This document shows, one piece after another, positions 33,016-40,529 of a stretch of 64,000 bases of DNA. The stretch's first letter is position 1. Each line of letters starts with the position of its first letter. The stretch spans positions 147,445-211,444 of the forward strand of contig NZ_MSQB01000007.1 in the NCBI RefSeq assembly GCF_002149965.1, read 5' to 3'. Source of the stretch: Novosphingobium panipatense (GTDB lineage Bacteria; Pseudomonadota; Alphaproteobacteria; Sphingomonadales; Sphingomonadaceae). The notes under the pieces are model-generated. The model searched no databases and was not told the DNA's origin. It saw nothing but the letters and a program-made list of their open reading frames with translations. The position numbers and the translations under genes are program-made.

Positions 33016-33453
33016 GTGATCAAGCGGATCGTGATCGGCCTCGCAGCCCTGATCGCCGGGACCGGCGTCGGCATCGGCGGGGCCTATGCGGCCAGGCAAT
33101 TCCTTCCCCAGGTCATGCCCGATCTCGGCCCGATCAAGGTCGAGACCGAATTCGTGCCGACCGGCACGATGCTGGCGCCGCTGACTTTCCCGGATGGGCG
33201 GCTTTCGGGCTACGTCTCGTTCGAGTGCCAGGTCGAAGTGGCCAAGGGTAAGGGCGAGGAGGTGACGAGCCAATTGCCGCTGTTGCTCAACGCGGTGAAC
33301 ATGCGGACCTATCGCACGCCGCTGGCCAGCGGGCCGGACGGCATGGTGCCCGGCATCGAGGCTTTCCGCCGCGTCGTCATGGACGCGGCCGTGGAAGTCT
33401 ACGGCAAGGACCTGGTGCGCCGGGTGGTGGTCACGCAGGCGTCGCCGGTCTGA
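33016..33453 (+). CDS. Membrane-anchored FliL-like protein after motB
   Basis: 145 residues from a GTG with TTGGAGAA 6-7 bases upstream; a TTG at 33004 is a less likely start. One N-terminal membrane helix (residues about 4-26) is followed by a periplasmic domain with a strand 'GRLSGYVSFECQVEVAKGKG', helices around 'VTSQLPLLLNAVNMRTY' and a final helix-strand 'VYGKDLVRRVVVTQAS'. That order is like FliL. Sitting right after motB, it may be a stator accessory protein. Family relation is inferred from pattern only; I know no name for it. Confidence 0.65.
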   Translation: MIKRIVIGLAALIAGTGVGIGGAYAARQFLPQVMPDLGPIKVETEFVPTGTMLAPLTFPDGRLSGYVSFECQVEVAKGKGEEVTSQLPLLLNAVNMRTYRTPLASGPDGMVPGIEAFRRVVMDAAVEVYGKDLVRRVVVTQASPV

Positions 33454-33464
33454 GCGAAGGGGAG

Positions 33465-34118
33465 ATGAAGCCAGCGATGCCCGCATCGTCATTCGCCTTT
33501 TCCCGCGATCCGGCAGGTGCGTCCGGCCCGGATCCGCTCACGCCGCGCGGTCCGCGCGTCACTACGATCCTGCTGATCGGCAAGCTCGCGGGCCAGTCCG
33601 GCGAGACCATCTGCCGTATCCGCAATATTTCCGACAACGGCCTCATGGCCGAAGTCCACGGCGCCTTCGCGGTGGAAGACCAGGTCGCCGTGACGCTGAA
33701 GGCGGGCGACGTCCTGTGCGGCCGGATCCGCTGGTCGCTCAACGGCCGGATCGGCGTGGAGTTCGACGGTCCGGTGGATGTCGCCGCGCTGCTGGGCCAT
33801 GTCGCCAATCGCATCGGCCCCGAAGGCATCGCGCGCGGACCCCGCTTCGAGGTGGATTGCAGCGCCGAACTCCACGCCGCGCACCAGCGCCACGAGGTGA
33901 GGCTGATCGACCTCTCGCAGGGCGGCGCGCGTCTTGTCGGAGACTTGCGCATGGAGCGGGACGCGATCGTCCGTCTCGCGGTTCCGGGATTGGGCGAGCG
34001 CGAAGCCGCCGTGCGCTGGGTGGGCGAGGGTGCCTTTGGCCTTTCGTTCCTGGAGCCGCTCGCCTTCGCGGATTTCGGCCCCTGGCTGATCAACCGGCCG
34101 CTACGCTACGGAGCCTGA
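33465..34118 (+). CDS. Tandem PilZ-domain protein
   Basis: A 217-residue protein with two PilZ-like halves. The first has 'RGPRVTTILLIGK' and 'RIRNISDNGLMAEVH', the second 'RGPRFEVDCSAELHAAHQRH' and 'RLIDLSQGGARLVGD'. Each thus has an Arg-containing switch start and a (D/N)-x-S-x-x-G motif used to bind cyclic di-GMP. At the end of the stator/chemotaxis operon it may slow the motor in response to cyclic di-GMP, as YcgR does; that is inference. A strong terminator follows. Confidence 0.85.
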   Translation: MKPAMPASSFAFSRDPAGASGPDPLTPRGPRVTTILLIGKLAGQSGETICRIRNISDNGLMAEVHGAFAVEDQVAVTLKAGDVLCGRIRWSLNGRIGVEFDGPVDVAALLGHVANRIGPEGIARGPRFEVDCSAELHAAHQRHEVRLIDLSQGGARLVGDLRMERDAIVRLAVPGLGEREAAVRWVGEGAFGLSFLEPLAFADFGPWLINRPLRYGA

Positions 34119-34122
34119 TGAA

Positions 34123-34171
34123 AAGAAAAAGGGCGCGGCAAGGTTTTTACCCTGCCGCGCCCTTTTCTTTC
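34123..34171. terminator. Terminator between the motA-che-motB operon and fliP
   Basis: AAAGAAAAGGGCGCGGCA-type arms (one extra A on the left) with flanking A and T runs, placed between convergent PilZ and fliP genes. It is likely bidirectional. Confidence 0.88.
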
Positions 34172-34192
34172 AGGCGATCGAAGGAAGCCGCG

Positions 34193-34945
34193 TCAACCCG
34201 GCCCGCCGAAACTCTTCACTAGCGAACCGGCGATCAAGGCCCATCCATCGACCAGCACGAAGAAGATGATCTTCATCGGTAGCGAGATCGTTGCGGGCGG
34301 CAGCATCATCATGCCCATTGCCATCAGCACCGCCGCCACGGCCAGGTCGATCACCAGGAAGGGCAGCAGCAGCAGGAAGCCGATCTCGAAAGCGCGGCGT
34401 AGTTCGGAGATCATGAAAGCGGGCATCAGCGTGGTCATCGGCAGTTCCGCGCGCGAGGCGGGCACTTTGCCGGAAAGCTGGACGAAGAGCTTCACGTCGT
34501 CGTCGCGGACCTGCTTGAGCATGAATGTGTGGAACGGCTTGCTGGCCCGCTCCAGCGCCTGGGTCTCGTTGATGCGGCCCTGGTTGTAGGGGACCATGCC
34601 GTCCTTCCAGGCCGCGTCGAACGTGGGCGCCATGACGAAGAACGAGAGGAACAGCGCCAGGCTGATGACCACCGGGTTCGGCGGCACGCCCTGCACGCCC
34701 AGGCCCGAGCGCAGCAGCGACAGCGCGACGATGATGCGCGTGAACGAAGTGATCGTCATCAGGATGCCGGGCGCAAGGCTGAGCACCGTCATCAGCAGGA
34801 CCAGCTGGATCACCCGGCCGGACATCGCGCCCTCTCCGAGCGGGCCTGCGGCGGCGGCCGCCTTCTGGGCCATGGCGGCTTCGGGCAATACGGCAAGAAT
34901 TGCCGCCCCGCAGAGTGCGGCGGCGACGGCATAACGCTTATGCAT
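34193..34945 (-). CDS. fliP: Export gate protein FliP
   Basis: A 250-residue FliP with a cleavable signal peptide (residues about 1-26, AAMAQ site) and four hydrophobic segments. The signature 'GILMTITSFTRIIVALSLLR' is followed by 'GVPPNPVVISLALFLSFFVM', and 'LMPAFMISELRRAFEIGFLL' marks the C-terminal half. Five copies form the FliPQR export gate. It follows fliO with an 8-base overlap; fliQ and fliR are on the other strand, 1.5-2.5 kb away. Confidence 0.97.
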   Translation of the reverse strand: MHKRYAVAAALCGAAILAVLPEAAMAQKAAAAAGPLGEGAMSGRVIQLVLLMTVLSLAPGILMTITSFTRIIVALSLLRSGLGVQGVPPNPVVISLALFLSFFVMAPTFDAAWKDGMVPYNQGRINETQALERASKPFHTFMLKQVRDDDVKLFVQLSGKVPASRAELPMTTLMPAFMISELRRAFEIGFLLLLPFLVIDLAVAAVLMAMGMMMLPPATISLPMKIIFFVLVDGWALIAGSLVKSFGGPG

Positions 34946-35267
34946 CAGAAGGAGCTTTCGGAGTGACCGGACCGATGCACGGCGCGGAATCGAGCATGAC
35001 GACGCCTTCGGGCGAGATCAGCAGGCTGATCTCGCGGTAATCGCGGCGGATGAGGACGACCGAGCGGCGCGGATCGATCGAAAGGCGCTCGATCAGTTCC
35101 AGACGGCGCTCGCCGCGATCCGTGCCGAGGCCTGCGAAAAGCTGGCCATTCAGCCATTTCTGCGGCAGCTTCAGGTCATAGCGACGCACGACCCAAAGCG
35201 CGCCGACAAGCATGCCGAGCACGACGCCGAGCGCGCCGATGGTGCGCAGGAGAGAGAGAAAGTCCAT
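34938..35267 (-). CDS. fliO: FliO-like export apparatus protein
   Basis: A 109-residue protein with one N-terminal membrane segment (residues about 9-27, IGALGVVLGMLVGALWVV). The cytoplasmic domain has 'GERRLELIERLSIDPRRSVV' and 'LIRRDYREISLLISPEGVV', the pattern of FliO. FliO helps FliP assemble. The family is poorly conserved, and position between a fliN-like gene and fliP supports the call. It overlaps fliP and lies 4 bases after the fliN-like gene. Confidence 0.85.
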   Translation of the reverse strand: MDFLSLLRTIGALGVVLGMLVGALWVVRRYDLKLPQKWLNGQLFAGLGTDRGERRLELIERLSIDPRRSVVLIRRDYREISLLISPEGVVMLDSAPCIGPVTPKAPSDA

Positions 35268-35271
35268 GCGT

Positions 35272-35505
35272 TCAGCGCTCGCGCTCGACGACCTTGGTGA
35301 TCTCCAGCGACATGATCTCGCCGTTCATCAGGATCTTGCCTTCCGCCACCAGCTGGTCGTTGACGTAGACGCGGGTGGGGTCGCTGTGCCCGCAGTCGAG
35401 CGGGATCATCGCGCCGCGGCTCATCTTGAGAACCTGGCGGATGGGGATGCTGGTCGATCCGAGTACGATCGACATGTCGATGGGAATGCCTTCGAGGACG
35501 GACAT
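35272..35505 (-). CDS. Second, minimal FliN-like SpoA protein
   Basis: 77 residues from the ATG at 35503-35505 with GGAG upstream (AAAGGAGACGCGCC). The product is a bare SpoA domain: 'IPIDMSIVLGSTSIPIRQVL', 'GAMIPLDCGHSDPTRVYVND', 'LVAEGKILMNGEIMSLEITK'. A full-length fliN is at 50545-50907, so there are two FliN-type genes. This one could be a C-ring subunit or a FliH-docking variant in the export apparatus. It opens the fliN2-fliO-fliP operon behind two TCCTATAA boxes. Confidence 0.88.
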   Translation of the reverse strand: MSVLEGIPIDMSIVLGSTSIPIRQVLKMSRGAMIPLDCGHSDPTRVYVNDQLVAEGKILMNGEIMSLEITKVVERER

Positions 35506-35528
35506 GGCGCGTCTCCTTTCAAGCCTGC

Positions 35529-35550
35529 TTATAGGAATTATTTTATAGGA
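35529..35550 (-). promoter_or_regulatory. Two TCCTATAA boxes upstream of fliN2-fliO-fliP
   Basis: On the minus strand TCCTATAA occurs at 35550-35543 and 35536-35529, 14 bases apart, both pointing to the SpoA gene 24-38 bases downstream. Confidence 0.55.
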
Positions 35551-35563
35551 GTGCGCGCTGCTA

Positions 35564-35581
35564 GGCAAAAAATGCCTATAA
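35564..35581 (+). promoter_or_regulatory. GGCA-N5-TGCC palindrome overlapping a CCTATAA box before flgC
   Basis: AGGCA-AAAAA-TGCCT is a perfect inverted repeat (core 35564-35576). It runs directly into CCTATAA (35575-35581), 40 bases before the flgC ATG. The overlap means a bound regulator would occlude the box. Confidence 0.55.
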
Positions 35582-35621
35582 GGAAGCTGACTGCCGCAAG
35601 GGCAGGGCAGGAGCTGTCTTG

Positions 35622-36029
35622 ATGGAATTGAACAACTCGATCGGCGTCTCGGCATCGGGCCTTCGCGCCCAGTCGCTGCGGATGCGTGTGATCGCGGAAA
35701 ACCTGGCGAACTCGGACTCCGTGGCGAAGACCCCGGATGCCGATCCCTATCGCCGCCGGGTGGCCACTTTCACCGCCGAAGTCGATCGCGCCAGCGGCGC
35801 CACGCAGGTTGCCGTCAAGTCGATCGAAGGCGACAAGAGCCAGTTCGGGCGTGTCTATCAGCCGGGCAGCCCGGCGGCCGACGCGCAGGGCTATGTCAGC
35901 CAGCCCAACGTCAATCCGCTGATCGAGGCTGCCGACATGAAGGCGGCCCAGCGGTCCTACGAAGCCAATCTCAATGCAATCGAATCCGCGCGCGGCATGA
36001 CCATGCGCACGATCGACCTGCTCAAGTAA
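35622..36029 (+). CDS. flgC: Proximal rod protein FlgC
   Basis: A 135-residue rod protein from ATG 35622, with CAGGAG 8-10 bases upstream. The N-terminus 'IGVSASGLRAQSLRMRVIAE' with 'NLANSD' and the C-terminal 'NPLIEAADMKAAQRSYEANL' are the FlgC signatures. It leads flgC-fliE-fliQ-fliR-flhB-flgI-flgJ-flgN. flgB, normally adjacent, is 8 kb away with flaEY, an unusual split. Confidence 0.95.
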   Translation: MELNNSIGVSASGLRAQSLRMRVIAENLANSDSVAKTPDADPYRRRVATFTAEVDRASGATQVAVKSIEGDKSQFGRVYQPGSPAADAQGYVSQPNVNPLIEAADMKAAQRSYEANLNAIESARGMTMRTIDLLK

Positions 36030-36040
36030 GGAAACACTCC

Positions 36041-36400
36041 ATGGCAATCGGAGCACTCGACGCCGCGGCCGCCTACGGCCGCGCGATGAAGACGGCTGCG
36101 CCTTCGGCAGGCGGCGCGGCAGGCGGCCTCGCCGGTCTCGGCGACATGGCCGGCGGCCTTTCCGCCGCTGCGGGCGGCGCTGGCGGCAACTTCGGCAGCA
36201 TGGTGGAATCCATGGTGACCGACGCCTCGACCTCGCTGCGCACCGCCGAAGCGGAAAGCGCCAAGCAGGTGGCGGGCAAGGGCGACCTCATCGACGTCGT
36301 CACCGCGATCGGTGCGGCGGAAACCGCGCTCGATACCGTGGTCGCCGTGCGCGACCGCGTGGTGAACGCCTATTCCGACATCATGCGGATGCAGATCTAG
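36041..36400 (+). CDS. fliE: Hook-basal body adaptor FliE
   Basis: A 119-residue FliE. The first 50 residues are Gly/Ala-rich and variable; the conserved part is 'FGSMVESMVTDASTSLRTAE' and 'DLIDVVTAIGAAETALDTVV', ending 'YSDIMRMQI'. FliE joins the MS ring and export gate to the rod. It follows flgC by 11 bases. Length is slightly above the usual 100-110. Confidence 0.95.
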   Translation: MAIGALDAAAAYGRAMKTAAPSAGGAAGGLAGLGDMAGGLSAAAGGAGGNFGSMVESMVTDASTSLRTAEAESAKQVAGKGDLIDVVTAIGAAETALDTVVAVRDRVVNAYSDIMRMQI

Positions 36401-36427
36401 AGCCGGTTCAGGGGAAGTTTCCGCGTC

Positions 36428-36691
36428 ATGACCTCACCCGAAGCCATCGAGATCGCGCGCGCCGCGCTGGTGTTGGTGCTGACCATCGCCGGCCCGATGC
36501 TGATCGCCGCGCTAATCGTCGGCGTTGCCATCGGCCTGCTCCAGGCGCTTACCCAGGTGCAGGAAATGACGCTGACTTTCGTACCCAAGATCCTGGTCCT
36601 GGGCGTGGTCATGCTGCTTTCGCTGCCCATGATCGGCCATGCTCTCGGCGCGTTCATGGATCGCATTGCCGACGCCATCGTCACTGGCTGA
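36428..36691 (+). CDS. fliQ: Export gate protein FliQ
   Basis: An 87-residue protein with two hydrophobic hairpin segments (residues about 12-37 and 52-74) and the FliQ pattern 'AALIVGVAIGLLQALTQVQE', 'MTLTFVPKILVLGVVML'. Four copies join FliP and FliR in the export gate. It precedes fliR by 4 bases. Confidence 0.96.
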   Translation: MTSPEAIEIARAALVLVLTIAGPMLIAALIVGVAIGLLQALTQVQEMTLTFVPKILVLGVVMLLSLPMIGHALGAFMDRIADAIVTG

Positions 36692-36695
36692 GGCG

Positions 36696-37481
36696 ATGGG
36701 CGGGGGATCTCTCGACCTGGCGACGCTGGCGGCCCTGCCGATCGATGCGGCGACCTTCCTGATCCTGTTCTGCCGGGTCGGGGCGGTGATCATGCTGCTG
36801 CCGGCATTCTCCGAGGATGCCGTGCCGCCGCAGATCAGGCTGGTGATGGCGCTCGGCATCACGCTCGGGCTTTACGGCATGCTTCAGGGACACGTTGCGC
36901 CTGCCGTGAAGTCCGAGGCCTCGCTGCCGCTGCTGGTGATCGGCGAGATGATGGTGGGCCTGGCGATGGGCATGATCGTGAAGATCCTGTTCAGCGCCGC
37001 CGCCATCGCCGGTTCCATCGCCAGCCAGCAGGTCGGCCTAGCCTCCGCCCTGGTCAACGATCCGTCGATGGGCGGTCAGGCGCCGCTGCTCTCCCGCCTC
37101 TTCGGCGTCGCGGCGGTCATCGTTTGCATGAGCCTTGGCGTCCATCACTTGTGGATCGCCTCGATCTTCCAATCCTATTCGGTGTTCCCAGTGGGCGGCC
37201 TTCCGCCCGCCGCGCAGTTCGCCGATCTGGCGGTCAAGGTGACCGGGCAGGCGATGGCGCTGGGCGTCAGCCTTTCGGCGCCGCTGATCCTTTATGGCGC
37301 GCTGTTCAATGTCGGCCTTGGCCTGGCGGCGCGTGTCGCGCCCTCGATCCAGGTGTTCTTCATCACCCAGCCGCTCAACCTGCTGCTCGGCATCTCGGTG
37401 CTGGCGATGACGCTCGGCACGATGCTGACCGCTTTCGCGACCGCGATGGGGTCGTTCATGCAGAACGGATGGAGCCTCTAG
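36696..37481 (+). CDS. fliR: Export gate protein FliR
   Basis: A 261-residue polytopic protein (about six hydrophobic segments) from ATG 36696. FliR hallmarks: 'LILFCRVGAVIMLLPAFSED' near the N-terminus, 'PLLVIGEMMVGLAMGMIVKI', and 'SAPLILYGALFNVGLGLAAR' in the C-terminal half. It completes the FliPQR gate. It lies between fliQ and flhB, with a 4-base gap to flhB. Confidence 0.96.
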   Translation: MGGGSLDLATLAALPIDAATFLILFCRVGAVIMLLPAFSEDAVPPQIRLVMALGITLGLYGMLQGHVAPAVKSEASLPLLVIGEMMVGLAMGMIVKILFSAAAIAGSIASQQVGLASALVNDPSMGGQAPLLSRLFGVAAVIVCMSLGVHHLWIASIFQSYSVFPVGGLPPAAQFADLAVKVTGQAMALGVSLSAPLILYGALFNVGLGLAARVAPSIQVFFITQPLNLLLGISVLAMTLGTMLTAFATAMGSFMQNGWSL

Positions 37482-37485
37482 AGCC

Positions 37486-38556
37486 ATGGCCGAGAGCGAC
37501 AAGGACCAGCGTACACACGAGCCGACCCAGAAGAAGCTCGAGGATGCCCGCAAGCGCGGCGAAGTGGCCATGGCCCCGGAAGTGCGCCATGCCACGATGA
37601 TGGCAGGCGCGCTGATCGTCACCGGATGGGTCGGCATTTCCGCGATCCGTCACCTCGGCATGATGATGACCCGCCTCTGGGGCAGCGCCGAGGACTATGC
37701 GCTCGACCCTGACGGCGCCCAGAACCTGATGACCGGCGTGGCGCGCCATTTCGCGCTGTCGCTCCTGCCGGTGTTCGGCGTGCTGCTGGTCTGCGCGGTG
37801 GCGACGATCTTCCTGCAGAGCCGTGCCATGCTGAGTTGGTCGCGGGTGAAACCCAAGTGGTCCAAGCTCAATCCCGCCAGCGGATTCAAGCGCATCTTCG
37901 GGATGCGGGCGCTGGTGGAGTTCGGCAAGACACTGGCCAAGTTCAGCGCCATCGGACTTGTCGTGTTCATGGTGCTCAGGCCGCGCATGACGGGCCTGGA
38001 CCAGCTCGTGGGCTTCGCGCCGGGCGCGGTGGGCGCGGCGGCGGGGGAACTCGCCTACGAAGCGATCCGCGCGGTCTTGCTGCTGGTCGTCGCGCTGGCG
38101 CTGTTCGATTTCATCTACCAGCGCCGCGCCTTCATGAAGCGCATGATGATGACGCTCCAGGAAGTGAAGGACGAGCACAAGCAGAGCGACGGCGACCCCA
38201 AGATCAAGGCCAAGATCCGCCAGATCCAGATGCAGCGCTCCCGCAAGCGGATGATGGCGGCCGTGCCCGAGGCCAGCGTCATCATCACCAACCCGACGCA
38301 CTATGCCGTTGCGCTCAAGTACGACCACGGTGCCATGGCGGCGCCGGTCGTGGTGGCCAAGGGCCTCGACGCGATCGCGCTGCGTATTCGCGAGATCGCC
38401 ACCGAATCCAAGGTGCCGATCGTGGAAAGTCCGCCGCTGGCCCGCGCCCTCTATGCCGCCGTCGATATCGATCGGCCGATCCCCATCGAGCATTACGCCG
38501 CCGTCGCCGAAATCATCGGCTACGTCATGCGGCTGGCGAAGACCGGGAAGAAGTGA
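37486..38556 (+). CDS. flhB: Export switch protein FlhB
   Basis: A 356-residue FlhB with four membrane segments. The cytoplasmic domain contains the autocleavage motif NPTH (Asn268-Pro269) in 'VIITNPTHYAVALKY'. FlhB switches export from rod/hook to filament substrates, with FliK (53644) measuring hook length. The N-terminus 'DKDQRTHEPTQKKLEDARKR' is standard. flhA, its partner, is 14 kb away in the fliF operon. Confidence 0.97.
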   Translation: MAESDKDQRTHEPTQKKLEDARKRGEVAMAPEVRHATMMAGALIVTGWVGISAIRHLGMMMTRLWGSAEDYALDPDGAQNLMTGVARHFALSLLPVFGVLLVCAVATIFLQSRAMLSWSRVKPKWSKLNPASGFKRIFGMRALVEFGKTLAKFSAIGLVVFMVLRPRMTGLDQLVGFAPGAVGAAAGELAYEAIRAVLLLVVALALFDFIYQRRAFMKRMMMTLQEVKDEHKQSDGDPKIKAKIRQIQMQRSRKRMMAAVPEASVIITNPTHYAVALKYDHGAMAAPVVVAKGLDAIALRIREIATESKVPIVESPPLARALYAAVDIDRPIPIEHYAAVAEIIGYVMRLAKTGKK

Positions 38557-38595
38557 GGTGAAAATGCCGAGCCAGCCCGCCCATCGCTCCAATCA

Positions 38596-38603
38596 TCCTA
38601 TAA
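38596..38603 (+). promoter_or_regulatory. TCCTATAA box upstream of flgI
   Basis: TCCTATAA ends only 8 bases before the flgI ATG at 38612 and 32 bases before an alternative ATG at 38636. If it is a -10 element, the downstream start must be used or the message is nearly leaderless. Confidence 0.45.
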
Positions 38604-38611
38604 GGTCAGAG

Positions 38612-39736
38612 ATGTCCAAGCGTTTCAAATCGAGGATGCGCGCTCCCCTGCTGGCCCTGGCGGCCGGCATGGTCCTGCTTGCGCCCGGCGTGGCCCTTGC
38701 CGGTCCGCAGCCGCGTATCAAGGACATCGTCGATGTCGAGAACGTGCGGTCGAACCAGTTGGTCGGCTATGGTCTCGTCGTCGGCCTCCAGGGCACCGGC
38801 GACCGCATCCGCAACATTCCCTTCACCGAAGAGACCTTGCAGGCCATGCTGGAGCGCATGGGCGTGAATATTCGCGGCACGCAGATGCTGACGCAGAACG
38901 TCGCGGCGGTTACGGTGACGGCGACGATGCCGCCTTACGCCCGCGCCGGTTCGGCGATCGACGTGCAGGTTTCGGCGCTGGGCGATTCCACCAGCCTTCA
39001 GGGTGGCATTCTCCTCGTTTCCTCGCTGCGCGCGTTGGACGGGGAGATCTACGCGGTGGCGCAGGGGCCGGTCGCGGTTTCCGGCTTCAAGGCGCAGGGC
39101 GCCGCGGCGCGGCTCAGCCGGGGCGTGATGACGACCGCTCGGATCGCGGGCGGCGCCATCGTCGAGCGCGAGGTCCCTTATGACCTGCGCTCCGCCCAGA
39201 CGCTCAAGCTGGCGCTCAAGAACCCCGATTTCACCACGGCGCGCCAGATCGCGGCGACCATCAACCGCGAAGCGCCCGGCGCCGCGCAAGTGCTCGATCC
39301 CGGCACCGTGGAACTCAATCCGGCGGGCGGTTCGGTGATCGACCTGATCACCCGTGTCGAGAATCTTCCGGTCCAGGTGGATCAGGTGGCCCGTATCGTC
39401 ATCAACGAGGCGGCGGGTACCGTGGTCATGGGCGCCGACGTGCGCGTCAGCCCCGTGGCCATCGCCCAGGGCGGGCTGACGATCAGCGTCACCGAGACGC
39501 CGATCGTCTCGCAGCCTGCGCCCTTCTCCAATGGCGAGACCACCGTGGTGCCGCGCACCCGCGTGGAAGCGGACGACGGCAGCGGCGCACATCTGGCGGT
39601 GCTGAACAGCGGGACTTCGCTCCAGACCCTGGTTGCCGGGCTCAATTCGCTGGGCGTCAGCCCGCGCGACCTCATCACCATCCTGCAGGCGCTGCGCACG
39701 GCGGGCGCGCTTCAGGCCGAAATAGCGGTACAGTAA
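38612..39736 (+). CDS. flgI: Flagellar P-ring protein FlgI
   Basis: A 374-residue FlgI. Signal peptide: 'MRAPLLALAAGMVLLAPGVA' then LAGPQ. The mature protein begins 'RIKDIVDVENVRSNQLVGYG' and includes 'LVVGLQGTGDRIRNIPFTEE', 'PYARAGSAIDVQVSALGDST' and the C-terminal 'LNSLGVSPRDLITILQALRT'. It forms the P ring with FlgA as chaperone. The start could be 38612 or 38636: the latter begins right at the signal peptide and leaves room for the TCCTATAA box. Confidence 0.96.
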   Translation: MSKRFKSRMRAPLLALAAGMVLLAPGVALAGPQPRIKDIVDVENVRSNQLVGYGLVVGLQGTGDRIRNIPFTEETLQAMLERMGVNIRGTQMLTQNVAAVTVTATMPPYARAGSAIDVQVSALGDSTSLQGGILLVSSLRALDGEIYAVAQGPVAVSGFKAQGAAARLSRGVMTTARIAGGAIVEREVPYDLRSAQTLKLALKNPDFTTARQIAATINREAPGAAQVLDPGTVELNPAGGSVIDLITRVENLPVQVDQVARIVINEAAGTVVMGADVRVSPVAIAQGGLTISVTETPIVSQPAPFSNGETTVVPRTRVEADDGSGAHLAVLNSGTSLQTLVAGLNSLGVSPRDLITILQALRTAGALQAEIAVQ

Positions 39737-39738
39737 AG

Positions 39739-40038
39739 ATGGCAGATCCGGTTCTTCGTTCGCTTCCTTCCCGTCCCACGGTGCAGACCCCGGATCGCAG
39801 CCCCGCCAAGGTGGCGCGCGATTTCGAAGGCGTCTTCGCCGGACAGATCACCAAGATCCTGCTGGAAACCGTCGAACAGGGTGAGGATTTCAACGGCGGC
39901 CACGGCGAGGAAATGTTCCGCGGCGTGCTGGCCGAGCAGATCGGCAACCAGATCGCCAAGGGCAAGGGGCTGGGCATCGCATCCGCCGTAGAGGCGCAGA
40001 TCATCCGCCTTCAGGGAGGCAGCGACCGTGCCGAATGA
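39739..40038 (+). CDS. flgJ: Rod-binding FlgJ-like protein without hydrolase domain
   Basis: A 99-residue protein with the FlgJ N-terminal rod-capping pattern: 'VARDFEGVFAGQITKILLET', 'GGHGEEMFRGVLAEQIGNQI' and 'GKGLGIASAVEAQIIRLQ'. The peptidoglycan hydrolase domain of enteric FlgJ is missing, as in most Alphaproteobacteria; the protein at 16541-17596 may supply that activity. It sits 2 bases after flgI and overlaps the flgN-like gene. Confidence 0.9.
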   Translation: MADPVLRSLPSRPTVQTPDRSPAKVARDFEGVFAGQITKILLETVEQGEDFNGGHGEEMFRGVLAEQIGNQIAKGKGLGIASAVEAQIIRLQGGSDRAE

Positions 40039-40450
40039 ACTGATCGAGATCATGACCTCGCTCTCGATGGTGATGCGCGAGGAAACCGAACGCCTCGAAG
40101 GCCGCGAGCGTGCGCTCGATCTAGCGGAACTGGCGGCGGCCAAGACCCGGCTCGTGGGTTCGCTGGAAGAAGTGCTGGCGCGCCGCAACCGGCTCGACCC
40201 GGAGTGGACCGAGCAGATGGACGACGAGACGCGCGAGCGCCTTGCCGAGGCTCTGGGCGAACTGCGCGCCGCATCGATGGTGAATTCGGCGCTGCTGGAG
40301 CGGCAGATCGAACTGTCGATGGAGATGATGGGCGCCATCGCCAACGAGGCCAAGCGGCTCTCGGGCAATCGGACCTACACCTATAGCCCCAGGGGCGACA
40401 TCGCGCGCCTCGATCTGACCACACCGATCTCGTTCAACACCGAATACTGA
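40028..40450 (+). CDS. flgN: FlgN-like export chaperone
   Basis: 140 residues from a GTG that lies inside the end of flgJ. The protein is almost wholly helical and charged (MTSLSMVMREETERLEGRER and so on), with a C-terminal 'YTYSPRGDIARLD' that resembles the aromatic-Arg-Gly end of FlgN chaperones for FlgK and FlgL. The family is very variable, so the call rests on size, helicity, tail and position after flgJ. A strong terminator follows. Confidence 0.7.
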   Translation: MPNELIEIMTSLSMVMREETERLEGRERALDLAELAAAKTRLVGSLEEVLARRNRLDPEWTEQMDDETRERLAEALGELRAASMVNSALLERQIELSMEMMGAIANEAKRLSGNRTYTYSPRGDIARLDLTTPISFNTEY

Positions 40451-40469
40451 CTGGGCTGAAGCTTTATCG

Positions 40470-40518
40470 ATGCAAGAAGGGGAGGCGTGGCACGAGGCCG
40501 TTCCTCCCCTTCTTGCAT
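40470..40518. terminator. Terminator after the flgC-flgN operon
   Basis: Perfect 16-base arms (ATGCAAGAAGGGGAGG and complement) around a 17-base loop, lying between convergent flgN-like and EAL genes. Probably bidirectional. Confidence 0.8.
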
Positions 40519-40529
40519 GACTATCGGTC

